Assembly (NCBI GenBank): GCA_963757265.1
Contig: CAVWRA010000003.1
Span: 111,938 to 175,937, forward strand
Length of the DNA: 64,000 nt
Direction of reading: 5' to 3'
DNA from: CAIVVT01 sp963757265
Lineage (GTDB): Bacteria; Acidobacteriota; Terriglobia; Bryobacterales; Bryobacteraceae
Position numbers and translations under genes: made by a program. Below the pieces are notes generated by a model. It saw nothing but the letters and a program-made list of their open reading frames with translations. It searched no databases and was not told the DNA's origin. Position 1 is the first letter of the stretch, and each line of letters starts with the position of its first letter. Shown here in pieces: positions 27,337 through 35,854 of the stretch.

Positions 27337-28943
27337 GAGCCTGTCGGAGAGAAGTAATCGCCGAGGCCTCACTCGTCGGGCGCAGGCGGTTTGGCGTGCG
27401 GTTAGCGCATGCGGGCGGCAAGCGGCGTGAGTTGGCGGAGCGCGCATGGGTCCCGGCAACGCGCTCGGGCAGGTCCGATCCCTTCACACCGCCAGCGCGT
27501 GGCGATGGAGCTTGAGCAGGTTGTGGGTCAGGCAGATCAGTTTCCACTCGGCCTGCACTTTTTGGAGGCCGCGCAGCGCGAATTGGCGGAATCCGCGCTG
27601 TTGTTTGATGTGTCCGATCACCGGCTCGACGATCGTTTTTCGGGTGCGGTAGATCGCTTGTCCCACGGCGCTGCGGATCGCTGCCCGCATCCGCGTGGCG
27701 AGCGGATGATCGGCCCGCAGCCGTGAGCCGCCCGTGCCGCCGCGCCCATCGGGTGAAACCAGCACGGTCATCGGCGTCAGCGCGGGATCGAGCAGACTCT
27801 CGGTGTCCCAATAGCCCGCGTCGGCCAGCAGGACTTGCGGCGCCTGGCCCAGTGCGGCGCTGGCCGCCGCCGCCATGGGCAGCAGCTGCTGCCGGTCGTT
27901 GACCTGCTGCGTGATCTCGGCCGCCACTACGATTTGCGCGTGTCCATCCACCGCCAATTGCGCGTTGTAGCCCTGCACCACGGTCTTGATTCCGTTGTCG
28001 TACACCATGCGCGAATCCGGGTCCGTGAAATTGTAGTGGCGCGTCGGCATTTCCGCTTCCCGCCGCGCGCGGGTCAGGCGCGCTTTGGTCTTTTCGCGCT
28101 GCGCCAGGCTCTCTGGCGGCGGCTCATGGTCCTTGCGCCGGCGTCCACTCTTGCGCTTTGGATGCTGCCGCTCGGCTTGTGCCAGCTTCTGCTGCGCCTC
28201 CTGCTCCAGCTCGCGTTTGGCCTGGCGCAACTTTTCCAACCGCTGTTGCGCGTCCGCCAACTCGGGCGGCAATTCGTCGCCCCGTCGTGCCTGGCCAAAG
28301 CGCACGTCCTCCGCGGCGTCAACGCGCGCGGCTTCGGCCAGCAGCCGATCCACCAGCACCCGCAACCGCTGCTCCTGCTGATCCAGATCCCGATATCTCA
28401 GCGAACGCGCCGGGCTGGCATTGGCCTGCACCTTCGTGCCGTCGATCACCACCGTGCCCAGCTTCACCAGCCCCGCCCGCTGGCACAGCCGCAAAGCCTG
28501 CGCAAAGAGCTTCGCCAGCGCCTCCAGATGCTGCTGCCGGAAGGCCGCGATGGTGTCGTGATCGGGGTGCTGGTCGGCGGCCAGATAACGGAAGGCCAGA
28601 TCATCGTAGGTCGCCCGCTCGATGCGCCGCGAACTCGGCCGGCCCGTGGCATAGGCGTACAGCAGCAAGCGCGTCAGCATCAGCGGATGATAGGCCGCCA
28701 GCCCGCGCCCGTCGTTGCGCTCGTAGACGGAGTAGATCTCGCTGAGATCCAGCGTGTCCGCCACATCCGCGATGAACCGCGCCAGATGCCCCTCGGGCAA
28801 CCAGTCCTGCAGCGCCGGCGGCAGCAAGAACGGCTGATCCAGAGAACAGGTCCGGAATCTCTTCATCACTCCGATTGGATGAATTCCGCACCCGCCCAGC
28901 ACCAGGTTTTCAATGCGCGCCAGAATCTATCTCCGACAGACTC
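27337..28943. mobile_element. IS1182-family insertion sequence
   Basis: The ends are imperfect inverted repeats: GAGCCTGTCGGAGA at 27337-27350 and its near mirror TCTCCGACAGACTC at 28930-28943. One full-length transposase gene fills the interior. The element separates the beta-galactosidase gene from a carboxylesterase fragment whose homology begins right at the right end. Target duplication is not evident. Confidence 0.8.
27484..28866 (-). CDS. IS1182-family transposase (DDE)
   Basis: The 460-residue protein begins MKRFRTCSLDQPFLLPPALQ and has the DUF772 N-terminal domain (YHPLMLTRLLLYAYATGRPS, FRYLAADQHPDHDTIAAFR), then catalytic Asp in GTVVIDGTKVQANASPAR, a charged coiled-coil insert, a second Asp in VLLADAGYWDTE and the Glu region in RTRKTIVEPVIGHIKQQRGF. 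All catalytic parts are present in one frame. The open frame continues 12 codons further upstream, but MKRF is the normal family start. Confidence 0.95.
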   Translation of the reverse strand: MKRFRTCSLDQPFLLPPALQDWLPEGHLARFIADVADTLDLSEIYSVYERNDGRGLAAYHPLMLTRLLLYAYATGRPSSRRIERATYDDLAFRYLAADQHPDHDTIAAFRQQHLEALAKLFAQALRLCQRAGLVKLGTVVIDGTKVQANASPARSLRYRDLDQQEQRLRVLVDRLLAEAARVDAAEDVRFGQARRGDELPPELADAQQRLEKLRQAKRELEQEAQQKLAQAERQHPKRKSGRRRKDHEPPPESLAQREKTKARLTRARREAEMPTRHYNFTDPDSRMVYDNGIKTVVQGYNAQLAVDGHAQIVVAAEITQQVNDRQQLLPMAAAASAALGQAPQVLLADAGYWDTESLLDPALTPMTVLVSPDGRGGTGGSRLRADHPLATRMRAAIRSAVGQAIYRTRKTIVEPVIGHIKQQRGFRQFALRGLQKVQAEWKLICLTHNLLKLHRHALAV

Positions 28944-29345
28944 ACACCTTGTGCCTTGCTTTGGCCGAGTGCAGCCTGGCCCAGGCCCAGGTGTGCCAGC
29001 CGAAGGCCGAGTCACGCGCCAGGTCGCGCGCTGTCTTCGTCACGCTGTCGCCGCTGGTCGGATACGCTGCGATCAGCTTCTCCGCCCACGGGCCGTAGCG
29101 GGCCTTGACGCCGTTGAAGTAGCCTTCGGCCGTGCGCTCGCGAGTGAAGCTCAGGCCTTCGTCCGAGTTGTAGCCGACCAGAATCGCGGTGTCGTTGAAA
29201 CGCGGGGTTTCAACAGCTTGTGCTGGTCGTCAGGGATCACCCAGCCGTCAACGATCGGCCACGCCATGCCGCGCTGCTTCCGTCCGGCGGCGAGGATGGG
29301 GCGTCCGGCGGCGAGCGCGGAGAGGGCCGCGCGCTGGCGCTCGGA
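28944..29345 (-). pseudogene. Carboxylesterase type B (PnbA-like) internal/C-terminal fragment
   Basis: The minus strand encodes GMAWPIVDGWVIPDDQHKL, a typical segment of type B carboxylesterases; after a frame change near 29210 it continues FNDTAILVGYNSDEGLSFTR, then FNGVKARYGPWAEKLIAAYP and DLARDSAFGWHTWAWARLHS. The fragment ends where the IS1182 element begins, so the C-terminus is lost, and the N-terminal half with the catalytic Ser is also absent upstream. It is a dead gene cut by insertion and deletion. Confidence 0.75.
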
Positions 29346-29929
29346 GAGCCGCGCGGAAAAAGAGAGGAACAAAGCCGAATCCGACAGTGGTGTGGCGGAG
29401 TGTAGCGTTGCGGTGGTCATGAGAAGACCGGCCTCCAACCATGAGGATAGCTGGCGGTGTCAATGGATTTTCGCTTCCCATTCGCCTGTTAATGCCAATT
29501 GAATCAATGGGATAAAGGCATTGAAAAGATTGTGACCGGGCGGCTGGCGGGCGCGGAGTTGCGGGTTAGCCGGCGAGGCGGGCGGAGGGGGCGAGTGTCG
29601 TGTCGAAATGTCGAATTCGGGGCCTTGGGAGACCGGTTCCAGATGCGGGAGGGACAGATCAGGAGTCTGTCGGAGATAGACGGACCGCCGTTTCGTTTCC
29701 CACAACGCCGTTTCCGGACACTGGGATCCGGCCGACCGGCGGAGCGGCGCAATTGTCCGGAAACTTAACGTCCACCGACCTGTGAAGCCCAAGTGGACCG
29801 CGTTGGCAAACCCTTCGTCGTCAGGAGAGATCCATCGGTTGAGGGAGCGTGCGAGCTGTAGGAGAAGCTCCTCAGCAGAGTGGAATGCGGAGCCGATCCA
29901 CATGCATGCTCGTGGTTCGGCTGCAGCCG
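29346..29929. other. Intergenic stretch with a solo IS1182-like end
   Basis: No gene is convincing. GAGTCTGTCGGAGATAGA at 29661-29680 equals the end sequence of the IS1182 element nearby, without a partner end or transposase, so an old excision or deletion is likely. Confidence 0.45.
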
Positions 29930-30496
29930 TTAGCGGCTCAGTTCCCGCATGAGCCAGGATTTGGCGAACTCCCAGTCGCGCCTGACCGTGCGCGGAGAGA
30001 TCTTCAGGACTTCTGCAATCTCCTCCTCGGTCAGCCCGCCAAAATAGCGCAACTCGACGATCTTGGCCTGGCGGGGAGCCACTTTCGAGAAATCCTCCAG
30101 CGCGTCATCCAAGGCCACCAGGGATGCATCCCGTTGCGGCGACAGGACTGGTGTTTCGTCCACGTTCACCTTGACCACTCCTCCGCCCCGCTTGTTCGAG
30201 CCGCGGGCCCGCGCCGCGTCCACCAGAATCCGGCGCATCATCTGGGCCGACATGGCAAAGAACTACGCCCGTTGCTGCCAGTCGACGTTCTTGACGTCGA
30301 CCAGGCGCAGGTAGACTTCGTTCACCAAAGCCGTCGTCTGGAGCGTGTTTCCGGCCCGTTCGTTGCGCATGTAACGGCGCGCCATGCGGCGGAGTTCGTC
30401 GTACACCGGGGCCGCCAGCCGGTCTAACGCCGTCTGGTCGCCGCCGCTCCAAGCTCTCAATAAATCAGTGACTTCCGCGGATCGAGCTAGCGCCAT
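29930..30496 (-). pseudogene. ECF-type RNA polymerase sigma factor with in-frame amber codon
   Basis: The frame encodes a 188-codon sigma factor of the ECF subgroup common in Acidobacteriota beside kinases: LLRAWSGGDQTALDRLAAPV, then RRYMRNERAGNTLQTTALVN and EVYLRLVD in region 2, and PRQAKIVELRYFGGLTEEE with IAEVLKISPRTVRRDWEFAK in region 4. At codon 78 a TAG (30254-30256) interrupts WQQRA/FFAMSAQMMRR, where relatives have Gln, so CAG to TAG is the likely change. A Met three codons later could restart region 2.3-4, but region 2 would be split. It lies divergently from a protease and a kinase-propeller gene. Nonfunctional unless the codon is suppressed or wrongly sequenced. Confidence 0.85.
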
Positions 30497-30579
30497 CGCA
30501 ATCCCTCAAAAGAAAATACCACGACCGTGGCCGGTTTTCCCGCCCACTTCCGCCCGCAGAGGTGGAGGTGAAACGGGAA

Positions 30580-31179
30580 ATGAAGACCACGGCGATGATG
30601 ACAATGGCAGCGATGCTGGGCAGCATGGCTTGGGCGGCTGGCAAGTCCGACGACCAGAAGGTTGTGGCTTGTTTCGAGGAGAGTGGAAATGACATCGTGG
30701 AGGAGCCCCAGGCCCGGATGATCGCCTCCGAGGTCTTCCGGTCGGCGGGCGTGAAGCTGGAATGGCTCAAAGGCCGGCAGCCGTGCGAGGGGCAGCGGGA
30801 TCGGGTGATTGCGGTCGGCGTGTCCATGACCACTCCCGCGAATCTGCTTCCCGGCGCCCTGGCCTACACCCACGAGTTCGAGGGCGTGCGGATCCGGTTG
30901 TTCTACGACCGCATCGCCACTGCCGCACATTCTCCGCAACTGCGTCCGTACCTGTTGGCGTACGTGCTCGTTCATGAGATCACGCATATTCTTCAGGCCA
31001 TCAACAGGCATTCCGACAGCGGGATCATGAAGGCGCAGTGGGACGACCGCGAGCATGATCTGATGATGAGGACTCGCCTCTGGTTTACCGAGCAAGACAT
31101 AGAGCTGATCCACCAGGGCCTGGCGGCCCGTGCGGCCCGCCGCGCATCCGGCACGCTGGTCGCCGCCGCCGGATTGTAG
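30580..31179 (+). CDS. Secreted protein with HExxH zinc-metalloprotease motif
   Basis: The 199-residue product has a signal peptide (MKTTAMMTMAAMLGSMAWAA) and the motif VLVHEITHILQAINRHSDSG, whose HEITH fits a zincin active site with the following HSDSGIMKA as possible third-ligand region. A further WDDREHDLMMRTRLWF segment is conserved-looking. The protein family is not one I can name; similar short acidobacterial proteins are found next to sigma factor/kinase pairs. ATG 30580 is preferred over GTG 30562 because GGAGGTG lies upstream at a workable distance. It ends 32 bases before the kinase start, so both may be cotranscribed. Confidence 0.7.
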   Translation: MKTTAMMTMAAMLGSMAWAAGKSDDQKVVACFEESGNDIVEEPQARMIASEVFRSAGVKLEWLKGRQPCEGQRDRVIAVGVSMTTPANLLPGALAYTHEFEGVRIRLFYDRIATAAHSPQLRPYLLAYVLVHEITHILQAINRHSDSGIMKAQWDDREHDLMMRTRLWFTEQDIELIHQGLAARAARRASGTLVAAAGL

Positions 31180-31211
31180 TAACATCAGGCAGTCTTTCGG
31201 GACCGCCTGTC

Positions 31212-34199
31212 GTGACCCCCGAACGTTTGCTGCAGATCGAGGATCTGTACCACGCGGCGCTGGAGCGCGAGCCGGAACCCCGTGGCGCATTCCTCACTGA
31301 AGCCTGCGGTACGGACGAGGAGCTGCGGCGCGAGGTCGAATCGCTGCTGGCGCAGGTCGGCGGCGATTCGCCCCTGAACCGCCCCGCCTGGGAGGGTGCG
31401 GCGAGCCTGCTCCCATCGTCCGGCGCGCCAATGCCCCCTGACGCGCAACCAGGTCCCTACCCCGCCGGCCACCCCATTGCCCACTACCAGATCGTGGCGA
31501 AGCTGGGCGAAGGCGGGATGGGTGTGGTGTACCGGGCTCACGATTCGCGCCTCAAGCGCGACGTGGCGATCAAAGTCCTGCTGCCCGATCTCTTCGCCGC
31601 GGTCCCCGGGCGAAAAGCGCGCTTTGAGCGCGAGGCCCGGCTGCTCGCCACCCTCAGCCATCCCAACGTTGCCGCCATCTACGGCATGGAACAGGCCGGT
31701 GGTGAATCCTGCCTGGTGCTGGAGCTCGTGGAAGGTCCGACGCTCGCGGAGCGGCTGAAGAAGGGCCGCATTCCGCTCGAGGAGACGCTCGGAATCTGCC
31801 GCCAGATCGCCGCCGGACTGGAAGCGGCGCACGAAAAGGGAATCGTCCATCGGGACCTGAAGCCCGCCAACATCAAGCTCACGCCCGCAGGCCAGGTCAA
31901 GATCCTCGACTTCGGGCTGGCCAAGGCGTTGGAACCGCCAACGCCGCCTGCCGATTCAGCCCAGCCTCCGGCGATCGCGGATCCGTTGACGAGCACGGGC
32001 GTCATCCTGGGCACAGCCGCCTACATGAGTCCCGAACAGGCCAGCGGGAAGCCGACGGACAAGCGCACGGACATCTGGGCATTCGGCTGCATCCTCTATG
32101 AGTGCCTTGCGGGGAAACGGGCCTTCGGCGGAGAGACGGCGACCGAGACGCTGGCCGCGGTGATCCGGGGCGAGCCGGATTGGAAGGCGTTGCCGGAGGA
32201 CTTGCCTTATGACGTGCTGGCCTTGCTGCGGCGCTGTCTGCGGAAGGAGCCGAGCCTGCGGCTGCACGACATCGCCGATGCCGGGATCGAGATCGGGGAG
32301 GCCCTTGTCCAGCCCACCGCTGCGGTCGCGCTTTCCCGGCGGATCCCGCGGCGGTGGTTGCTGGCGTTGGTGGCCCTTGGGGTCGTCGCCGTTGTCTTGC
32401 TTGGCGCTGGCTTGCTATGGCGCTTCCCGTCTGCGCCGGCGGCTTCTGTCGTTCGGTCGAGCATCAAGCTCACGCCAGGGTATTCTCTCGACGGACAGCG
32501 CAGGAGTTGGGAATTGATGCGGCCGACTCGCACCGCCATGGCCCTCTCCGGCGATGGCCGTTTCCTCGTTTACAGCGCCGCGCCCGAGAATGCAGGCGGC
32601 GACGGCATGGGCCAACTCTATATCCGGTGGATGGACCAGCCGGCAGCGAAGGCCATCCCGGGAGCGGAAGGCGGCATCAGTCCTTTCCTCTCTCCCGATG
32701 ACCGGTGGGTCGGATACTGGGCCGGCGGTAAGCTCTTGAAGGTCCCCATCGAGGGCGGAGTTCCCGTGACGCTCTGTGATGTCGCGGTTCCATTCGGCGC
32801 CACCTGGGGGTCTGACAACCGTATCGTGTTCTCCCCCGGCGGATTGGCCGGGCTCTCCGTGATCCCGGCCGATGGCGGCAAGCCGGAGGTCTTGACCGTC
32901 CCGGACAAGGCCAGGCAGGAATATGGCCACCGCCTCCCTCATTTCCTGCCTGGCCGGAAAGGCCTGCTGTTTACGGTGGCGAGAGAGCCTTGGGACTTAC
33001 AGCCGCGCGTGGCCGTGTTCCAGATGAAGACGCACCAGTGGCGTACCCTGCTGGAGGATGCCGCCGACGCGCGCTATATTCCCACCGGGCACCTCGTCTT
33101 TCTGCGGCAGGGAACGCTCATGGCTGCCCGCTTCGACCTGGACCGGCTCGAAGTCACTGGCCAGCCCGTCCCCCTCATCGCCGATGTCATGCAGGCCTTG
33201 AACATTACGAACGGCGGCTTCGACACTGCGGCGGGTCAGTTCAGCGTCTCCGGCTCCGGCGGGCTGGTCTATGCACCGGGTGGTATCACACCGGACCTGG
33301 AGAACTCGCTGGTGTGGGTGGACCAGAAAGGAACTGTACAGCCGGCCTTGCCGTTCAAAGCCCCGTTCTTCGCTCCTCGCCTTTCGCCCGATGGCCGGCG
33401 TATTGCCTACATCCTCATGGGTAGGGAATATCACGCCTGGGAATATGACCTCGTTCGGGGGATTGCGATCCGGCTGACCGGTGAAGGCAAGGCCTTCTTC
33501 GTGACCTGGACCCCGGATGGCCAGCGGGTGGCCTTCGCTTGGTGGAAATCAGGCGGCGTGCCCAACCTCTATTGGCAGCCGGTTGACGGAAGCTCACCCA
33601 TGGAGCGGCTCACGACCAGTGAATACGACCAAGGGCCCGGATCATGGTCTCCCGACGGAACCACGCTTGCATTGGTGGAAGATCGTCCAGGCCTTGGCAG
33701 TCGCATACTTCTACTGGATGTGCGCACCCGCCGCATAACGCCTTTCTTGAACACCCAGTCGAATGAGGCCTACCCGGAATTCTCGCCCGATGGGCGCTGG
33801 CTGGCCTATGGATCGGATGAGTCGGGGCGTAGAGAAGTCTACGTGAGACCGTTTCCCGGTCCGGGGGAAAAATGGCAGATCTCGCAGGAGGGCCGTACGG
33901 AGCCGCTTTGGGCCAGGAACGGGAAGCAACTGTTTTACCAGTCGGTCGATCGGTATCAGAATTGGGCGGTCGATGTGCAGACCGGCCCGGTTTTCAGCGC
34001 CGGCAAGCCGCGCCTGCTGTTTGAGCAGGCAGGACTTCAAAGCACTCGTCCGATCCGCAGTTGGGATCTCTCGCTGGATGGCCAACGTTTTCTGATGGTC
34101 AACTTCGGTGAAACAAAGCCCACGCCGGTGACGGAGATGATTCTCGTCCAGAACTGGTTCGAGGAACTCAAGCGCCTCGCCCCCACCGGCAAAAAATGA
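31212..34199 (+). CDS. Membrane Ser/Thr protein kinase with C-terminal TolB/WD40-like propeller
   Basis: The 995-residue protein starts at GTG (VTPERLLQIEDLYHAALE), the usual N-terminal helix pair of acidobacterial kinases. A PknB-type kinase domain covers about residues 92-360: glycine loop GEGGMGVVYRAHD, VAIKVL, catalytic HRDLKPANIKL, DFGLAKAL and APE-equivalent MSPEQASGK. A single membrane segment follows (WLLALVALGVVAVVLLGAGL, near 380-405), then an extracytoplasmic propeller of TolB-like repeats (FLSPDDRWVGYW, RLSPDGRRIAYI, SWSPDGTTLALV, EFSPDGRWLAYG). This architecture, cytoplasmic kinase plus outside propeller, is characteristic of Acidobacteriota. The divergent ECF sigma factor is a probable functional partner. 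No residue is missing. Confidence 0.96.
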   Translation: MTPERLLQIEDLYHAALEREPEPRGAFLTEACGTDEELRREVESLLAQVGGDSPLNRPAWEGAASLLPSSGAPMPPDAQPGPYPAGHPIAHYQIVAKLGEGGMGVVYRAHDSRLKRDVAIKVLLPDLFAAVPGRKARFEREARLLATLSHPNVAAIYGMEQAGGESCLVLELVEGPTLAERLKKGRIPLEETLGICRQIAAGLEAAHEKGIVHRDLKPANIKLTPAGQVKILDFGLAKALEPPTPPADSAQPPAIADPLTSTGVILGTAAYMSPEQASGKPTDKRTDIWAFGCILYECLAGKRAFGGETATETLAAVIRGEPDWKALPEDLPYDVLALLRRCLRKEPSLRLHDIADAGIEIGEALVQPTAAVALSRRIPRRWLLALVALGVVAVVLLGAGLLWRFPSAPAASVVRSSIKLTPGYSLDGQRRSWELMRPTRTAMALSGDGRFLVYSAAPENAGGDGMGQLYIRWMDQPAAKAIPGAEGGISPFLSPDDRWVGYWAGGKLLKVPIEGGVPVTLCDVAVPFGATWGSDNRIVFSPGGLAGLSVIPADGGKPEVLTVPDKARQEYGHRLPHFLPGRKGLLFTVAREPWDLQPRVAVFQMKTHQWRTLLEDAADARYIPTGHLVFLRQGTLMAARFDLDRLEVTGQPVPLIADVMQALNITNGGFDTAAGQFSVSGSGGLVYAPGGITPDLENSLVWVDQKGTVQPALPFKAPFFAPRLSPDGRRIAYILMGREYHAWEYDLVRGIAIRLTGEGKAFFVTWTPDGQRVAFAWWKSGGVPNLYWQPVDGSSPMERLTTSEYDQGPGSWSPDGTTLALVEDRPGLGSRILLLDVRTRRITPFLNTQSNEAYPEFSPDGRWLAYGSDESGRREVYVRPFPGPGEKWQISQEGRTEPLWARNGKQLFYQSVDRYQNWAVDVQTGPVFSAGKPRLLFEQAGLQSTRPIRSWDLSLDGQRFLMVNFGETKPTPVTEMILVQNWFEELKRLAPTGKK

Positions 34200-34225
34200 G
34201 TGCGGCCCGGAAACCCGCGCCGCAC
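34200..34225 (+). terminator. Possible terminator hairpin after the kinase gene
   Basis: GTGCGGC at 34200-34206 pairs perfectly with GCCGCAC at 34219-34225 across a 12-base loop, directly after the TGA. No T-run follows, so intrinsic termination is uncertain. Confidence 0.4.
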
Positions 34226-34296
34226 AGGTTCACCCGATGTCGTCGGGCCCGTAATGTGAGGCTTCCGGACATTAGATGACCCGGGAGGGTGTTCAA

Positions 34297-34420
34297 CCGG
34301 TTCTTGCCGGTATTGGAACGGAAGATCGAACTCCTTCCGAATGGCCGATCGGAAGCTGCCCAGCACCATCTTCGAAACGCCGGCCCCTTGCCCGAATGCT
34401 ACCGATATTGACCCTTAAGG
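34297..34420 (+). repeat. Dispersed repeat, copy 2 of 3 (3' end of an unknown ORF)
   Basis: This is the second good copy of the block at 2438-2560, encoding FLPVLERKIELLPNGRSEAA and ending CYRY before TGA, within the junction motif CTACCGATATTGACCC. It lies between the kinase gene and the 3' end of the TIR gene. Confidence 0.6.
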
Positions 34421-34442
34421 CACCAGTCTAAGTCTCGAACGC

Positions 34443-35708
34443 TCATCGGCGCCGGATGTCTTTGAGGATCAGGCCGCAGATGGTTTCCATCACCTGATCC
34501 AGGACGGTGTTCACGTCGCATTTCCCACCCTTTGGATCACGCCACGAGAATCCGTCCTGATCCATCGAAGCAATCAGACGTTGCTCGCGCGTCCGGATGT
34601 CTGGCACCTCCACCATGAATTGTGCTGCATTGGGGTGGAGTCCGGCGCGAATTGTAATCGAGTACGAGTCGAAAGCCGCATAGGGGCTCAGCTCGATGGC
34701 ATACTTGCCAGCATCGAGGCGATAATTAACCTGCACGTACTTGAATTGTGGGAATCCGGGCAGCTTTTCGTCATTCAAGGCATCTCCCCTTGCTCGAAGC
34801 AAAGCACAGAGCGTGTCAAATTGCGCCGGCCCCGCCTTTCGTGCCGCTTCACGAAACTCGACTTGACGCTGCTGTCGAATCCGATCTGCACTCTCAGCCT
34901 CCCCTTGCTTTTCCAGAGCTCGCCGCATCTTCTCGGCCAAAGGCAATGGTGCCTCAGGCGTCGCTTTGACAGGCGACTGGACTGCGCCGCGACTTGGTTT
35001 CGGTGCATCGAGTCGGCCGTGTAGCTGCACCTCTCTGGTGCGCAGAGCAGCGACGAGTCGTTCGTACCCGCGAGCGTCGAATAGATCCACCCAGTGCCAA
35101 CCTGCAAGACGTTCCGGAACTTGGCACTCATGAAGGCGTGCAGGTATTAGAAAAATCGTACCGGCGGGCTTTTCCTCCGCGGCGTCGAGAGCGAACCTGA
35201 TTTCCTTCTGGACGTAGCCTTCCTTGTTTATGGAAGATTCCGATAAGCAGACCAACACTGCATGGCTAGCGCGGACGGCCCGGCGGATTTCACTCTCCCA
35301 GTCCTGGCCCGGCAAGATGTTCTCCTCATCCAGCCAAGCCGCGAAACCATCGCCCTTCAGCTTGGTGTAGAGGCAGCGGACAGCCTCCTTGTCACCCGAA
35401 GAATGACAGAGGAACACCTGCAATCCCGCCTTTGGTTCCATTCGCGAGCCCTCGGATTCCTGGAGGTGCAGCCGGCCACGTTCCGTGATGTACAGCGCGG
35501 CCGCATCGGCAATCGACGTTCCATCCTCTAAAAACTTGCCGTCGAGCTTACCATCAAGTCTCAGAGCTTGGATCGCCAAGAGCCAATCTTGAGCCGGCAC
35601 GGCTTCGAAGTCGGGCAAGGCGGCCTTCAAGTTGTGAAGATGGAGCTTCTGCGGGAATACTTGTTTCAGCCTCTCTAGGATGCTGCGAGCTAGCCTCGTA
35701 TCGTACAT
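34443..35708 (-). CDS. TIR-domain protein with N-terminal winged-helix-like and unknown C-terminal domain
   Basis: The 421-residue cytoplasmic protein has a short helical, winged-helix-like N-terminal domain (residues 1-80, SILERLKQVFPQKLHLHNLK ... YITERGRLHL), a TIR domain at about 95-225 (VFLCHSSGDKEAVRCLYTKL, GFAAWLDEENILPGQDWESE, SHAVLVCLSESSINKEGYVQ) with Glu169 at the position of the NADase catalytic Glu, and a C-terminal domain from about 280 that I do not recognise (RLDAGKYAIELSPYAAFDSY, FSWRDPKGGKCDVN). Bacterial TIR proteins often cleave NAD+ in anti-phage defence, and the isolated position among mobile-element remnants fits. No partner gene such as a Thoeris ThsA is adjacent. ATG 35708 was chosen because upstream codons are in the promoter region. 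Confidence 0.85.
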   Translation of the reverse strand: MYDTRLARSILERLKQVFPQKLHLHNLKAALPDFEAVPAQDWLLAIQALRLDGKLDGKFLEDGTSIADAAALYITERGRLHLQESEGSRMEPKAGLQVFLCHSSGDKEAVRCLYTKLKGDGFAAWLDEENILPGQDWESEIRRAVRASHAVLVCLSESSINKEGYVQKEIRFALDAAEEKPAGTIFLIPARLHECQVPERLAGWHWVDLFDARGYERLVAALRTREVQLHGRLDAPKPSRGAVQSPVKATPEAPLPLAEKMRRALEKQGEAESADRIRQQRQVEFREAARKAGPAQFDTLCALLRARGDALNDEKLPGFPQFKYVQVNYRLDAGKYAIELSPYAAFDSYSITIRAGLHPNAAQFMVEVPDIRTREQRLIASMDQDGFSWRDPKGGKCDVNTVLDQVMETICGLILKDIRRR

Positions 35709-35798
35709 CGGCTGGCGCCTCTTTGTGACGGGTGAGCTTGCCGGCGTTGCCGGCCCCCGCATTCACTCCAGTCCTTTAACGCCCGTCGTGTTGGACCC

Positions 35799-35825
35799 GG
35801 CCCTGCCAGGGCCTATATTATCAAA
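35799..35825 (-). promoter_or_regulatory. Inverted repeat and -10-like box upstream of the TIR gene
   Basis: GGCCCTGCCAGGGCC (35799-35813) is a perfect 7-base inverted repeat around one base. On the minus strand it follows GATAATATAGG, which contains a good -10 match, about 110 bases upstream of the TIR start. The arrangement looks like an operator just downstream of a promoter; no repressor is identified. Confidence 0.35.
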
Positions 35826-35854
35826 CGGCCCCTGTTTCGACGCTGGCGCGTGCA

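Noticed and set aside
27835..29502. 555-codon open frame antisense to the IS1182 transposase
   Set aside because: It mirrors the third-position bias of the transposase gene and shows no recognisable domain; the transposase has complete catalytic motifs.
6796..30256. Reassignment of TAG to Gln in this genome
   Set aside because: Intact genes such as those ending at 22218, 23472, 31179, 40121 and 59184 use TAG as the natural stop at the expected C-terminus.
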